60,505 nucleotides of DNA from Sphingomonas sp. Ant H11 (GTDB lineage: Bacteria > Pseudomonadota > Alphaproteobacteria > Sphingomonadales > Sphingomonadaceae), in NCBI RefSeq assembly GCF_000797515.1, contig NZ_JSBN01000017.1, positions 1 to 60,505 of the forward strand, written 5' to 3'. Below are positions 36,471 through 45,828 of the stretch, in pieces. Made by a program: the position numbers and the translations under genes. The notes under the pieces are model-generated. The model worked only from the letters and a program-made list of their open reading frames with translations, was not told the DNA's origin and made no database searches. Every line of letters starts with the position of its first letter. Within the stretch, counting starts at the first letter, position 1.

Positions 36471-36991
36471 TGTATGTCCTCCATGACGTCGGACAGACGG
36501 AGCAAGGCCCGGTGGATCAACTCCTTTACCGAATTTTTGGTTATGCCCATGCGTACGGCAATCGTCTGGTATGTCATGTTCTCGAACCGGTGCATGACAA
36601 ACGCGGCGCGTACGCGCGGGGACAGGTTCGCAATGGCCTGAATCACCAGGGCATATTGTTCTCTCCCGATCGCAATGCGTTCGGGAGAAATGTCGTCGCG
36701 GGGTTCTGCCGTGGTCCCCTCGATCGAGCCGAGCACCGGCCGCATACGGCCGCCATCGGCGCGATAGCGGCTGATGAGGACATTTTGTGCGACCCGGAAA
36801 AGATAGCGTTCGGCATGCTCGATCGGCTGGTTTGACTGGGCGGTTTGCATGCGCAGGAAAACATCCTGAACAAGGTCGTCAATATCCGCTGCGTTGACCC
36901 GCCGGGCCAGGAAGCGGCGCAAGCCTGGCCCATAGCGATTCATCCATTCCGTCAGGTCATAGGTGTGCTGCGGCCTGTTGTCCGCCGACAT
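36467..36991 (-). CDS. fecI: FecI-like ECF sigma factor
   Basis: The ATG at 36991 follows AAAGG by 8 bp; upstream in-frame starts at 37024 or 37045 lack such a site. The 174-residue protein has region 2 (RRFLARRVNAADIDDLVQDVFLRM, then ERYLFRVAQNVLISRYR) and region 4 (LSPRVRAAFVMHRFENMTYQTIAVRMGITKNSVKELIHRALLRL). It overlaps the fecR start and is divergent from a TonB receptor with an N-terminal STN domain, the standard FecI-FecR-FecA cell-surface signalling arrangement for iron-siderophore or haem uptake. Confidence 0.92.
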   Translation of the reverse strand: MSADNRPQHTYDLTEWMNRYGPGLRRFLARRVNAADIDDLVQDVFLRMQTAQSNQPIEHAERYLFRVAQNVLISRYRADGGRMRPVLGSIEGTTAEPRDDISPERIAIGREQYALVIQAIANLSPRVRAAFVMHRFENMTYQTIAVRMGITKNSVKELIHRALLRLSDVMEDIQ

Positions 36992-37237
36992 GCGATCAGC
37001 CTTTCCCGGTCGATCTCCACTCATGCGCCTCGCTCCGCCGGACAATTCGGCATGTCCCAGATGATAGACGGTGCTCTGCTATGGTCGGGGGGATCAGGAG
37101 AGGGCTTTTCTCGTCGCGGGACACCGTTTGCTGGAATCTTTCGTTTTTTTCAGGATGATCCCCCCACCAGGCTCATGGTCGCGTCATAGTCGTACGGAAG
37201 CGGATTCGGCTCAAGTCGAAACGCAATACAGGAGGGG

Positions 37238-40200
37238 ATGATGACCTTTGGGTCCTTGCGCGTTCGTCGATCTATGTTGTGCGGAATCGCGCTGGCAGGA
37301 TTGATTGTATCAACCTGTGGAAGTCCGGCCTTTGCCGAGACGCCATATCATATTCGCCCGCAGTCACTTGATCTCGCCTTGCGCGACTTTGGCTTGCAAA
37401 GCGGGCTGACGATCATGGCGGATGCCGCGCTGACCAAAGGCAAGGTGAGTCACGGGATCGCTGGTGCCGCAACCCCGGAAGCGGCGTTGAGCGCGATCTT
37501 GCGCGGTTCCGGTCTGACCTATCGCCGACAGGGCAAAGTCTTTGTGATCCAGCCGGGGTCGCTTGGGAGCGTTGAGGGAAACGGCCAGGCAGCCACGCCG
37601 GTCGCCGTGCCGACTGAGCAAGCGCAGTCCGACGCTATAGGCCAGGATATTATCGTGACTGCACAGAAGCGGCGGGAATCGATCCAGAAGGTCCCCATCG
37701 CGGTGTCTGCGTTTAGCGCCAAGGCGCTCGACCAGTATAAGATCGAAGGGGGTGCCGAGCTCGAACGCGCAGTGCCGAACGTCAACTTCTCGAAGAACAA
37801 TTTTAGCGGCTACAATTTCTCGATCCGCGGGGTCGGCACCAAGGCCGTTTCGGTAAGCACCGATCCTGCCGTCGCGATCAGCTACAACAATACACCGCTA
37901 CTGCGAAATCGCCTGTTCGAGCAGGAATATTTCGATGTCGAGCGGGTCGAGGTGCTGCGGGGGCCACAGGGCACGCTTTATGGTCGCAATGCCACTGCGG
38001 GCGTCGTCAACATGCTCCCGAACAAGCCAAGCAACCGGTTCGAAGGCTCTTTGAAGGGAGAGGTCGGCAATTACGATACGCGCCGCGTAAGCGGCATGCT
38101 CAACGTCCCGCTGACCGATACCTTCGCGGTGCGCGTCGCCGGTGCCTACACCAATCGCAGCGGGTTCGATTACAACACGGTAACCGACCGGGCGGTCAAT
38201 GGTCGTGATCTCTGGTCGCTGCGCGCGACGGCACAGTGGCGACCCGTCGACGATTTCACCGCCAGTCTCGTCTGGGAGCATTTCGACGAAAAGGACGATC
38301 GGTCCCGCACCGGCAAGCAATTGTGCCACTACGATCCCGGTCCCAGCACGGTTGGAGGGCTGGCTGTGCCGGAAGTTTCCAACGGGTTTCCCATCCGTGC
38401 CCAGCTAAGCCAAGGGTGCGCCAACGGTTCGCTCTATGACGCGGGTGCCTATGGCGTGCCGAACGGACTGAGCCTGCCCTATGTCGCTGCCGCCAGCGGG
38501 CTGGTCCAATTGGGCTTCCTGCCGGACTTTTCCGGGCTTGCGACCTTCGCCGATCCGACCCGAGATCCCTATGCCGGGGTCGTGCAATCGCGCAACTTGC
38601 GCGAGATTGCGACAAAGTATGATCCGACTTTTCGGGCGCGCAACGATATCTTTCAGCTCAATTTTGAATGGGGCGTGCGCAGCAACCTGAAACTGTATTC
38701 GCAGTCGCTGTACACCAAGGATTTTTACCACTCGACCCAGGACTATAACCGGTTCAATTCGGTGCCGATTATCAACGATTCGATCGGCCTCTTCAGTCTC
38801 GACACTTTCACGCCGGAGGTAAAGGGGTTCACGCCAGGCGGCGTGTTCAACGATCCACAGCTTGGCGCATCCAATACCTTGGTTGCAGTCGACATGGTCA
38901 ACTCCCGCACGAACAATGGTCGCAGGAATTCCGGTTGCAATCGTCCAACACCGGGCCGTTCAATTTCAGCTTCGGTGCGAACTATCTCCATTTCAAAATC
39001 AATGAAGATTATTACGTCTTTTTCCAATTTTTTTACAGCGATCGCCCAAGGGTATTTCAACGGACCGGTCAGTACCGACACGCCGCCTCCCGCCTGTCCG
39101 GCAGGGGCAACCACAGGCTGCATCTATATCGATCCCAATCCGATCGACCGGATCAATGGCCAGGGGCACAATTATTTCCGGAGCGACAATATCTACAAGG
39201 TCGATTCCTACGCGGCCTTTGGCGAGGTTTACTGGCGTGCCACGCCCAATCTCAAGGTCACCGGGGGATTGCGCTATACCGATGATCGTAAGGTTACGAC
39301 GCCGGTTCCCACACAATTGCTGCTTTCACCGGGTATATCGGGCGGGGGCTACGTCAATTCCGGCTATCCCGCCCAACCCGACATTCACCAATCGTGGCGT
39401 CGCTTCACAGGGCGGCTGGCGGTGGACTGGTCGCCTGAACTGGCCTTTACCGATTCCACGCTGGTCTACGGATCTTATTCGCGCGGCTATAAGGCGGGCG
39501 GCACGAATCCGCCTGGCATCAATGCGACCCGCAATATCTCGAATTCTACCCGCAACCGACCACCTACAAACCGGAATATGTCAACGCTTTCGAGGTTGGC
39601 TTGAAGAATACGTTCGACCACGGTCGACTGACGCTCAACGGTTCGGCATTTTTCTACGATTACAAAGGGTATCAGATTTCGAAGATCGTCGATCGCACGG
39701 CTTTGAACGAAAATTTCAATGCGCAGACATGGGGTGCAGAACTCGAAGCGACGTGGCGACCTGTGCGAAATCTGCAATTCAACGCCAATGTCGGCTATCT
39801 CGGTACGCGGCTCGGCAAAGGCTCGTCGTCGATCGACGTCATGAATCGAACGCAGGGCAACCCTGATTGGACGCTGGTGCGCCCGTGGGTGCAATTGACA
39901 TCAAGCTGCATCGCGCCGACCTCGATCGTCAAGAACATCGTTCAGGATCCGTCGGCTCCCCCTCTTGTGCTGGCCCTGTTGTGCGGCGGGGTTGCGGGAC
40001 TGAATTTCGGGAGCTTCAAGCCGGGCGATACGCTGGCGGCGAAATATGGCGCTTATGATCTGAAAACCGCGCCCAATAACGGGCAGGGGATTGCAGCGGA
40101 TGTGAGCGGGCACGAATTGCCCAACGCGCCGCACTGGACGTTAAATCTCGGTGTTCAATATACGTTCGAGAGCGAGGATTGGGCGCTGACGCCGCGCGCC

Positions 40201-40461
40201 GATTTCTACCGCCAAGATGCAAGCTGGGCGCGGATCTACAACACCGCGATCGACCGGCTACGGGCATGGAATAACACCAATATCTCTCTCACGCTCGACC
40301 AGCGCAAATGGGATATGACGTTGCAGGTCTATGTGAAGAACCTGTTCAATTCGACGCCGATCACCGATGCCTTCGTCAATAGCGACGATTCGGGCCTGAC
40401 AACCAATGTGTTCACGCTCGATCCACGCATAATCGGCGTCAGCATCACCAAACGCTTCTGA
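37238..40461 (+). CDS. TonB-dependent receptor with STN signalling domain, several frameshifts
   Basis: The ATG at 37238 follows AGGAGGGG. After a signal peptide (ending FAE) comes the STN domain (YHIRPQSLDLALRDFGLQSG), then a TonB box region, plug (DIIVTAQKRRESIQKVP, RGPQGTLYGRNATAGVVN) and a beta-barrel ending in GVSITKRF at 40461. The frame breaks near 38915 and returns near 39025, then breaks again near 39540. Bridging these gives standard barrel motifs (EFRLQSSNTGPFNFSFGANY; EFYPQPTTYKPEYVNAFEVG) and a receptor of about 1070 residues. With the divergent FecI/FecR it forms a siderophore- or haem-type signalling receptor. Confidence 0.88.
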
Positions 40462-40487
40462 TCGGCACCCCCTTTGCCGACAGTTTG

Positions 40488-40524
40488 GCCGCGCAGCGAG
40501 ACAAGGCTGCGCGGCATCATTTTC
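40488..40524 (+). terminator. Rho-independent terminator after STN receptor
   Basis: A 10-bp perfect stem GCCGCGCAGC (40488-40497) pairs with GCTGCGCGGC (40506-40515) around an 8-base loop, followed by atcattttc. It lies 27 bp after the receptor stop. Confidence 0.75.
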
Positions 40525-40601
40525 GGTCGGGATGGTGCCTCATAGAGGTAGCTACAAAATACGTAATTTGCAGAAATTCATCCCCCCGAAACTGATGCAC
40601 G

Positions 40602-40631
40602 TGAGCTGCTGCCGGTTTCGTGGACACCAAG
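40602..40631 (+). repeat. Left inverted repeat of the IS3-family element
   Basis: The 30-bp end matches the reverse complement of 41809-41838 at 27 of 30 positions. Confidence 0.9.
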
Positions 40632-40661
40632 ATAAGGTGCTTTCGGAACCGGAGGGTGTAG

Positions 40662-40952
40662 ATGCAACGACGGAAGTTCAGCCGAGAGTTCAAGCTCGAG
40701 GCGGTGAAGTTGGTCCGAGATCGCGGCGTGGCGGTAGCGCAGGCCGCGCGCGATCTGGACCTGCACGAGAACGTGCTGCGCAAATGGGTCCGCGAAGCGG
40801 AAGCTGATCCCCAGTCGGCGTTTCCGGGCAACGGTCAGATGAAGCCCGAGCAGCAGGAGATTGAGCGGCTACGCCGCGAGTTGGCCCGGATGAAGGCCGA
40901 ACGTGACATCCTAAAAAAAGCCGCGGCCTACTTTGCCAGGGACTCGATATGA
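40662..40952 (+). CDS. IS3-family transposase OrfA
   Basis: The 96-residue protein has the IS3 OrfA helix-turn-helix (QRRKFSREFKLEAVKLV, VAQAARDLDLHENVLRKWVREAE) and a C-terminal leucine-zipper-like coiled coil (EIERLRRELARMKAERDILKKAAAYFA). It binds the element's ends, and its end overlaps the orfB start, the usual place of programmed -1 frameshifting in IS3 elements. An A6 slippery run (CTAAAAAAAG, near 40911-40919) lies close to the end. Confidence 0.95.
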   Translation: MQRRKFSREFKLEAVKLVRDRGVAVAQAARDLDLHENVLRKWVREAEADPQSAFPGNGQMKPEQQEIERLRRELARMKAERDILKKAAAYFARDSI

Positions 40953-41808
40953 AGTTCGGGTTCATCGCAAAGCATCGAGGGATCTGGCCGGTGTCGTGGC
41001 TTTGCGGGGCGCTCGATGTCTCGCGCAGTGGTTTCCACGCCTGGCTCGTACGCGCGCCAAGCGCCCGGTCGCTGAGCGACGAAGCGTATGCAGGGAAGAT
41101 CCGCGCCAGCTTCATCTCCAGCTACCGAACCTATGGCGCGCGTCGCGTCTGGCACGATCTCTTGGCCGAAGGCCTTTCATGCGGCCTGCATCGTGTCGAA
41201 CGGCTGATGCGGATGCACGGCCTGATGGCGCGGCCTAGGCGCGCGGTCTGCCCAAGGATCATGGCGAACGCTCGGTCATCGCGGGCAACGTGCTCGATCG
41301 GCAGTTCAGCGCCGACGCGCCGAACCAGAAGTGGGTGGCCGACTTCACCTACATCTGGACCGCCGAAGGATGGCTGTACGCGGCCGCAGTGATCGATCTG
41401 TTCTCGCGGCGGGTGGTCGGCTGGTCGATGAGCGACACGATGACGGCGCAGCTCGTCACCGATGCGCTGGTCATGGCGATCTGGCGGCGCGGCAAGCCCG
41501 ATGCGCTGCTGCATCACTCCGACCAGGGCAGCCAATATACCAGCGAGCAGTTCCAGCGACTGATGGCCGACAATGGCGTCACCTGCTCGATGAGCCGGTC
41601 CGGCAACGTCTGGGACAACGCGGCGATGGAGAGCTTCTTCTCCTCGCTGAAGACCGAACGGATCGCGCGCAAAACCTACCGCACGCGCAATCAGGCAAGG
41701 CAGGACGTGTTCGATTACATCGAACGCTTCTACAATCCCACGCGCAGGCACTCGACCTTGGGCTATCTCAGCCCCATGGACTTCGAGAAGCAGGCTCATG
41801 TAGCCTAA
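40949..41808 (+). CDS. IS3-family transposase OrfB (DDE integrase core), frameshifted
   Basis: The ATG at 40949 overlaps orfA. The first part has HRGIWPVSWLCGALDVSRSGFHAWL and SYRTYGARRVWHDL, the IS3 HTH_21 region. Near 41240 the frame breaks. The next frame continues with the rve core: WVADFTYIWTAEGWLYAAAVIDLFSRRVVGW with the first two Asp, HHSDQGSQYTS, and SMSRSGNVWDNAAMESFFSSLKTE with the catalytic Glu. All three DDE residues are present. One missing base explains the break, so the transposase may be intact in the real genome. Confidence 0.92.
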
Positions 41809-43735
41809 CTTGGTGTCCATGGGACCGGCAGCAGCTCAGGCAAAGCAAATGGGAAGGACGAGTCACCGCAACATAATGCTGCTTCAGGCTCTTGCGCAGC
41901 TCGGGCTTGTTGGCGGTCAATCCGGATCTCGCGCCCGTAAGCCAGTCCTTGATCCGAGTGAGGTGCGACCCCTTGTAATGAGTGTCGAAGACGAGCGTTG
42001 CGAGATGAGTCTCACCCTTGACGGAATGGATCGAGCCGACCTTGATCTGAACAGCGGGCTCCAGTTTCGGGTAAGAGAAGATGTTGCCCGGCGTTACCAG
42101 GGCACCGACCGCTCCACGCTCGTCTTCCCACGCCATAAAATCATCCGCGCTTTCCGCTGCGGCGCCCGCCAGCAAAGCGTTGGCAATATCCGTGATCGGC
42201 TTCTTCCAAGTCTGCCACACCCCGGCGTTCGTAGGCAGTTCGCCGCTCGCAACCTTCCAGCACAAAAGATGAAATCGTCGGAGTGTCGCAGCATCGTGTT
42301 CGAGAAGCCGGCCTAGCTGGCGGAAGCGGTTGGCCAGATTCGGATGCCGAACGGACGGGTTCAGTATCGTCGCCAGCCGCAGCACGGCGTCGGCGGCCTT
42401 CTCGGTTATGGGTCGAACATCTCCCGTTCCGGCCGCGTCCCGGACACCGCGCCTGAGATAGCCGATCAAGGTGGCGGGCCTCCCTTCGACGCGGGCCAGC
42501 TCATGATCGTAACCGTCCCAATAGTGGGCCACGCAATTTGGCGTGTCCGGTCGATTGGTGTCGCGATGGATCGCACCGACTGCAGCGAAGACGCCAGCCG
42601 CACGCTCTGCGGGACTGAACCGCGTAGTCAGAAGATGCGCAAACGCCGGCAGCACAGCCGTGGCCTGTTGGGTACCGAAGAGCAAGATCGCGGCCTGTCT
42701 GCCCCGTTCGGGCTCAGGATGCTCGCGCAGGCCGATGAGGCCAGGAGGGGACAGGGCGAGCCCATCGGCCAGCGTTGCGATCTGGGTGCCGAAGCGATGG
42801 CTGTTGGCCACAGGGATAGAAATTGCCGCGTTGGGAAAAACATTGCTGTTCGTGCCATTCAGATCTGTTGCGGACGCGCTCCCATAAATCGCCTGGTTCA
42901 TGTCGCCGAAGCGCTGACGCACGACCGGCCGATCGTCATCCATGAACAGCCGGTGGAGGATCGCAGATTGAACATCATCATTGTCCTGAACCTCGTCCAG
43001 GAACAGCACCGGGAATCGTTGACGGACCGCGTTTCGCAGCTCGGGATTGCGATCGAGGGCCTGTGCGGCCCAGATCATCATGTCATCGTGGCAGAAATAT
43101 CCTTCCGCTGTCGTGGCCTGACACGCAGCAACGAACGCCTGATAGGTCGCGGTGTGCTTCCCAAGCGGTCCACCGCCCCAAGCGACGTCGCCAACATCGT
43201 GGTTGGCGTCGACGATCCGAAGGAGCCCCTCCCGGCGCTTGGTCTGCAAAACCCGAGAACGTTGGGGCGGGGTCAGCTTGTGCAGCCGCCTTCGGAGGCA
43301 GATGTCGTCGTCGATCGCGACCACGTCGATCCCCTGCGATCTAAGCCAGGGAAGCGCGATGAACTGATTCACGAACCCGTGAATGGTGCCGATGAAGTGC
43401 GGATAAGAAAGAATCGCCCGGCCGGCGGGGTCAGCACCAAGCCTTTTCTCGATCTCCAGCCGTGCCACATTGGTGTGAGAGAGCACACAGACGCCTGCGG
43501 CGGGCGAGGTCCAGCGCTTCGCCAAGATCGCGAGTTTCGCGACGAGCAGCGTCGTCTTTCCGCTGCCGGGGCAAGCTGCGACGTCGATCGATCCGTTTGA
43601 GCGCAAAACGGCAAGGCGCGCATCCTCTCCGCCAGCGCCGTGAAACGCCAAGGGCGGCAAACCGAGGCTAGCGCAGGCAACGGCGATGTCCTCGTCGCTA
43701 ACGGGCCGCGCCAGGAGTTCCGCTATGCCGATCAC
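41768..43735 (-). CDS. gajB: UvrD-like helicase, GajB-type, 3' end replaced by IS
   Basis: The 655-residue protein carries superfamily 1 motifs: Walker A ACPGSGKTTLL (residues about 54-62), motif Ia VLSHTNVA, motif II LFLDEVQDND (about 246), motif III-IV FGDMNQAIYG, HSVKGETHLATLVFDT, and motif VI YVAVTRPSHLL. The IS right end is at 41838, so the last residues (SCCRSH onward, about 22) are IS sequence. The native C-terminus after motif VI is lost. The ATG overlaps the OLD-nuclease stop (ATGA). A UvrD-like helicase paired with an OLD-family nuclease is the Gabija anti-phage arrangement. GajB is normally about 500 residues, so this is a longer variant. Confidence 0.85.
   Translation of the reverse strand: MIGIAELLARPVSDEDIAVACASLGLPPLAFHGAGGEDARLAVLRSNGSIDVAACPGSGKTTLLVAKLAILAKRWTSPAAGVCVLSHTNVARLEIEKRLGADPAGRAILSYPHFIGTIHGFVNQFIALPWLRSQGIDVVAIDDDICLRRRLHKLTPPQRSRVLQTKRREGLLRIVDANHDVGDVAWGGGPLGKHTATYQAFVAACQATTAEGYFCHDDMMIWAAQALDRNPELRNAVRQRFPVLFLDEVQDNDDVQSAILHRLFMDDDRPVVRQRFGDMNQAIYGSASATDLNGTNSNVFPNAAISIPVANSHRFGTQIATLADGLALSPPGLIGLREHPEPERGRQAAILLFGTQQATAVLPAFAHLLTTRFSPAERAAGVFAAVGAIHRDTNRPDTPNCVAHYWDGYDHELARVEGRPATLIGYLRRGVRDAAGTGDVRPITEKAADAVLRLATILNPSVRHPNLANRFRQLGRLLEHDAATLRRFHLLCWKVASGELPTNAGVWQTWKKPITDIANALLAGAAAESADDFMAWEDERGAVGALVTPGNIFSYPKLEPAVQIKVGSIHSVKGETHLATLVFDTHYKGSHLTRIKDWLTGARSGLTANKPELRKSLKQHYVAVTRPSHLLCLSCCRSHGHQVRLHEPASRSPWG
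41809..41838 (-). repeat. Right inverted repeat of the IS3-family element
   Basis: It is the inverted counterpart of 40602-40631 and marks the right boundary, immediately inside the 3' end of the helicase gene. Confidence 0.9.
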
Positions 43736-45705
43736 GCCAGCGCATCGCCGATATTGCCCGTGGCATAGTCGATCGTCGCACGGACATAGGGTGGTAGGAG
43801 CTCGCGAAGTGAGGCCGGAGTCAGACGGCCCCTGTCCGCCGCGCGATCAAGCAACGCCGCCAGATATTGCGCCGCGATCGCCTTGGAGGCTCCGCCTCGA
43901 TACTTCGCATATATTGACGTGCTGCGGCTCTCAGGGGCCAGGTCAGACAGGTCGCGGAAGCTGCGGATCGAGGTGCGCACGACTTCGGCCACCGTCGCTC
44001 GCCCCGCATGGATGCGTTCGTCGGCAATCGCGAGATCCGCAGCAACCCATACCTCTCTAGGGAGGCCGAAATGCGCGAGGTCATATTCGAGGGTCCACTC
44101 GTTGGCTACGAAGGTGCGGACCGATTGGCCGGTGGCGCGGGCCGCAATTGAAGCGCGTTGATTCTCAAGGCCATCGCCCTCGAAGTCGTCCTTCTTGCGC
44201 CACCGTCTGCTGCTCTTCGCGGGCACCGAACCGTCCAGAGTGGTAAGACCGAGTATAGCCGGCGCACAATCGGGCATCACATCCATGTCGGTCATGCAGG
44301 CCACCGGAACGTTGAGTAGCCCCTGTTCGTCCGCCGCGCGGCGCTGGAAAATCCGCCCATATCGGCCGAGACCCGTACCTCCAACGTTAACGACCGACAC
44401 ACCATGGCGCGCCAAATCTCTTCCGATCAGCCGGGCGAGCGTGGGCAGGAGGATATTCTCGGCATCGCCTTCCACGATGATGACGCCGCGAGCGAAGAAG
44501 AGGTTCGCCTTCGTGGCGTCCAGAAACCGCTCGAGAAACGCATAATCGTCCGGCGCGAGCAGGGTGTGATCGGGGCCCAGAGGGAACGCTCGTCCGTTGC
44601 GAACTAGCACGAGATTTTCCAGTTTCAGCGACGATGCAAGCGATGGACTGTGGGTCGTCATCAAAACCTGAAGCCCATGCTCGGCACCTCGATCTACGAT
44701 CGCCTTTTGCTTCAGGAAATCGATCAGCAGATGCTGGCGCTGGGGATGAAGATGGGCCTCAGGCTCTTCGATCAGCAATGCGGGATAGCCGTCAGTTTCC
44801 TGGCTGAGAAGAAGCAGTTCGGATGCCATGAACAGCAAATTGTTGGAGCCAAGGCCGCGCCCCGGGGGCGGGTCCGCGACACCATCGTTGCGCAGATCGA
44901 GTTCCAGCTTCTCTAGGAGTTGCCGCAGCCGTGCGGATTTGTCGCCGCGAGCGCCGCTGACCGAGATCGCGCCCCTAAGCACATCGCCTTCGAACGAAAG
45001 CTTGGCGAGATAGTCGTCGTTGAGGCGCGCGCGCGCGTTGCCTATTCCGGCCTGACGTTCCAGCAACTCGTTGGCGAAGTCGCCGATGCCGAGGACGCTC
45101 AGCGTCGCTGGATCTTCCGGGAAAGCTTCGGGATTGAAATCCTCGCCGACGCTTTCGATCTCTTCGGTCTGCTGGAGGATCTGAGCCAGCCGCGAGCCGC
45201 GGCCGGCCGAAAGAGCCTGATTGGCGTCGCGGAGTGGTCGCAGATAGGTCGCGCAGAGGAGCGCGCGTGCCGAGGCCTCCAGCGCCGGACCACCGCCCGT
45301 GGCGCCGGAACGGCACTCTACAGTCGTGAAACGTCTCGACGGGCCGCGGGAGCCCGCCACCGCTTGCCAATGCAAGAACAGATGGGCCTTGCCATCAAGA
45401 TAAGTGAGATGCTCCAGGAAGGCCCCACGATCGCCGACGCTGAGCGCATCGAACCGCAGGAGAATTCGGATCTCGTTCCTGGCCACGCCGCCGTCCGGCG
45501 GCTGATGGAAATCCACCTCACCGACCCGGAAATAATCCTGGCCCCGCGTACCCAGCACAAGCCGGATAGCATCAACGATGGCAGTTTTGCCGGAATCATT
45601 CTCTCCCACCAGTGCCGCGATGCCGGCCGGCAAGGTCAGTCGAAACGCGGCGTCCCCTTCGCCAAAAGTTCTGAAGTTCTCGATCCGTATTTCGGCCAGC
45701 CGCAC
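43732..45705 (-). CDS. gajA: OLD-family ATP-dependent endonuclease, GajA-type
   Basis: The 657-residue protein has an ABC-type ATPase domain with Walker A GENDSGKTAI (residues 34-43), signature region LLLLSQETDGYP, Walker B ALLIEEPEAHLHPQ (about 308-321) and MTTHSPSLAS. A TOPRIM domain follows with the Glu in GVIIVEGDAENILLPTL (about 412), VNVGGTGLG, and the DxD in ACMTDMDV (about 473-475). This is a class 2 OLD nuclease. In Gabija, GajA cuts DNA when nucleotides are depleted and GajB supports it. It overlaps the helicase gene start. It is longer than GajA of Bacillus (about 580), so the system is Gabija-like but not identical. Confidence 0.88.
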   Translation of the reverse strand: MRLAEIRIENFRTFGEGDAAFRLTLPAGIAALVGENDSGKTAIVDAIRLVLGTRGQDYFRVGEVDFHQPPDGGVARNEIRILLRFDALSVGDRGAFLEHLTYLDGKAHLFLHWQAVAGSRGPSRRFTTVECRSGATGGGPALEASARALLCATYLRPLRDANQALSAGRGSRLAQILQQTEEIESVGEDFNPEAFPEDPATLSVLGIGDFANELLERQAGIGNARARLNDDYLAKLSFEGDVLRGAISVSGARGDKSARLRQLLEKLELDLRNDGVADPPPGRGLGSNNLLFMASELLLLSQETDGYPALLIEEPEAHLHPQRQHLLIDFLKQKAIVDRGAEHGLQVLMTTHSPSLASSLKLENLVLVRNGRAFPLGPDHTLLAPDDYAFLERFLDATKANLFFARGVIIVEGDAENILLPTLARLIGRDLARHGVSVVNVGGTGLGRYGRIFQRRAADEQGLLNVPVACMTDMDVMPDCAPAILGLTTLDGSVPAKSSRRWRKKDDFEGDGLENQRASIAARATGQSVRTFVANEWTLEYDLAHFGLPREVWVAADLAIADERIHAGRATVAEVVRTSIRSFRDLSDLAPESRSTSIYAKYRGGASKAIAAQYLAALLDRAADRGRLTPASLRELLPPYVRATIDYATGNIGDALA

Positions 45706-45828
45706 ATGTCCTCCCCGGAAGGCCCGCTAAGATACATCCCTCCCATGAAACCATAGCGTTCTTGTGGCGGCAAAGCACCGATATTGGCGCAGTCGATCTT
45801 CATCCATTTTGGCGCACCTCACTAAACT

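Larger units (their letters stand above)
40602..41838 (+). mobile_element. IS3-family insertion sequence (1237 bp)
   Basis: The element carries orfA and an orfB broken by one base. It is bounded by 30-bp imperfect inverted repeats starting TGAGCTGCTGCCGGT and ending GGACACCAAG in each orientation, with the terminal TG...CA of the IS3 family. No 3- or 4-bp target duplication is visible: the left flank is CACG and the right flank GGCA. The right end lies within the helicase gene next to it and supplies that gene's last codons. Confidence 0.92.

Noticed and set aside
40590..41850. Target-site duplication of the IS3-family element
   Set aside because: Flanking bases CACG and GGCA differ; no 3-5 bp repeat is present.
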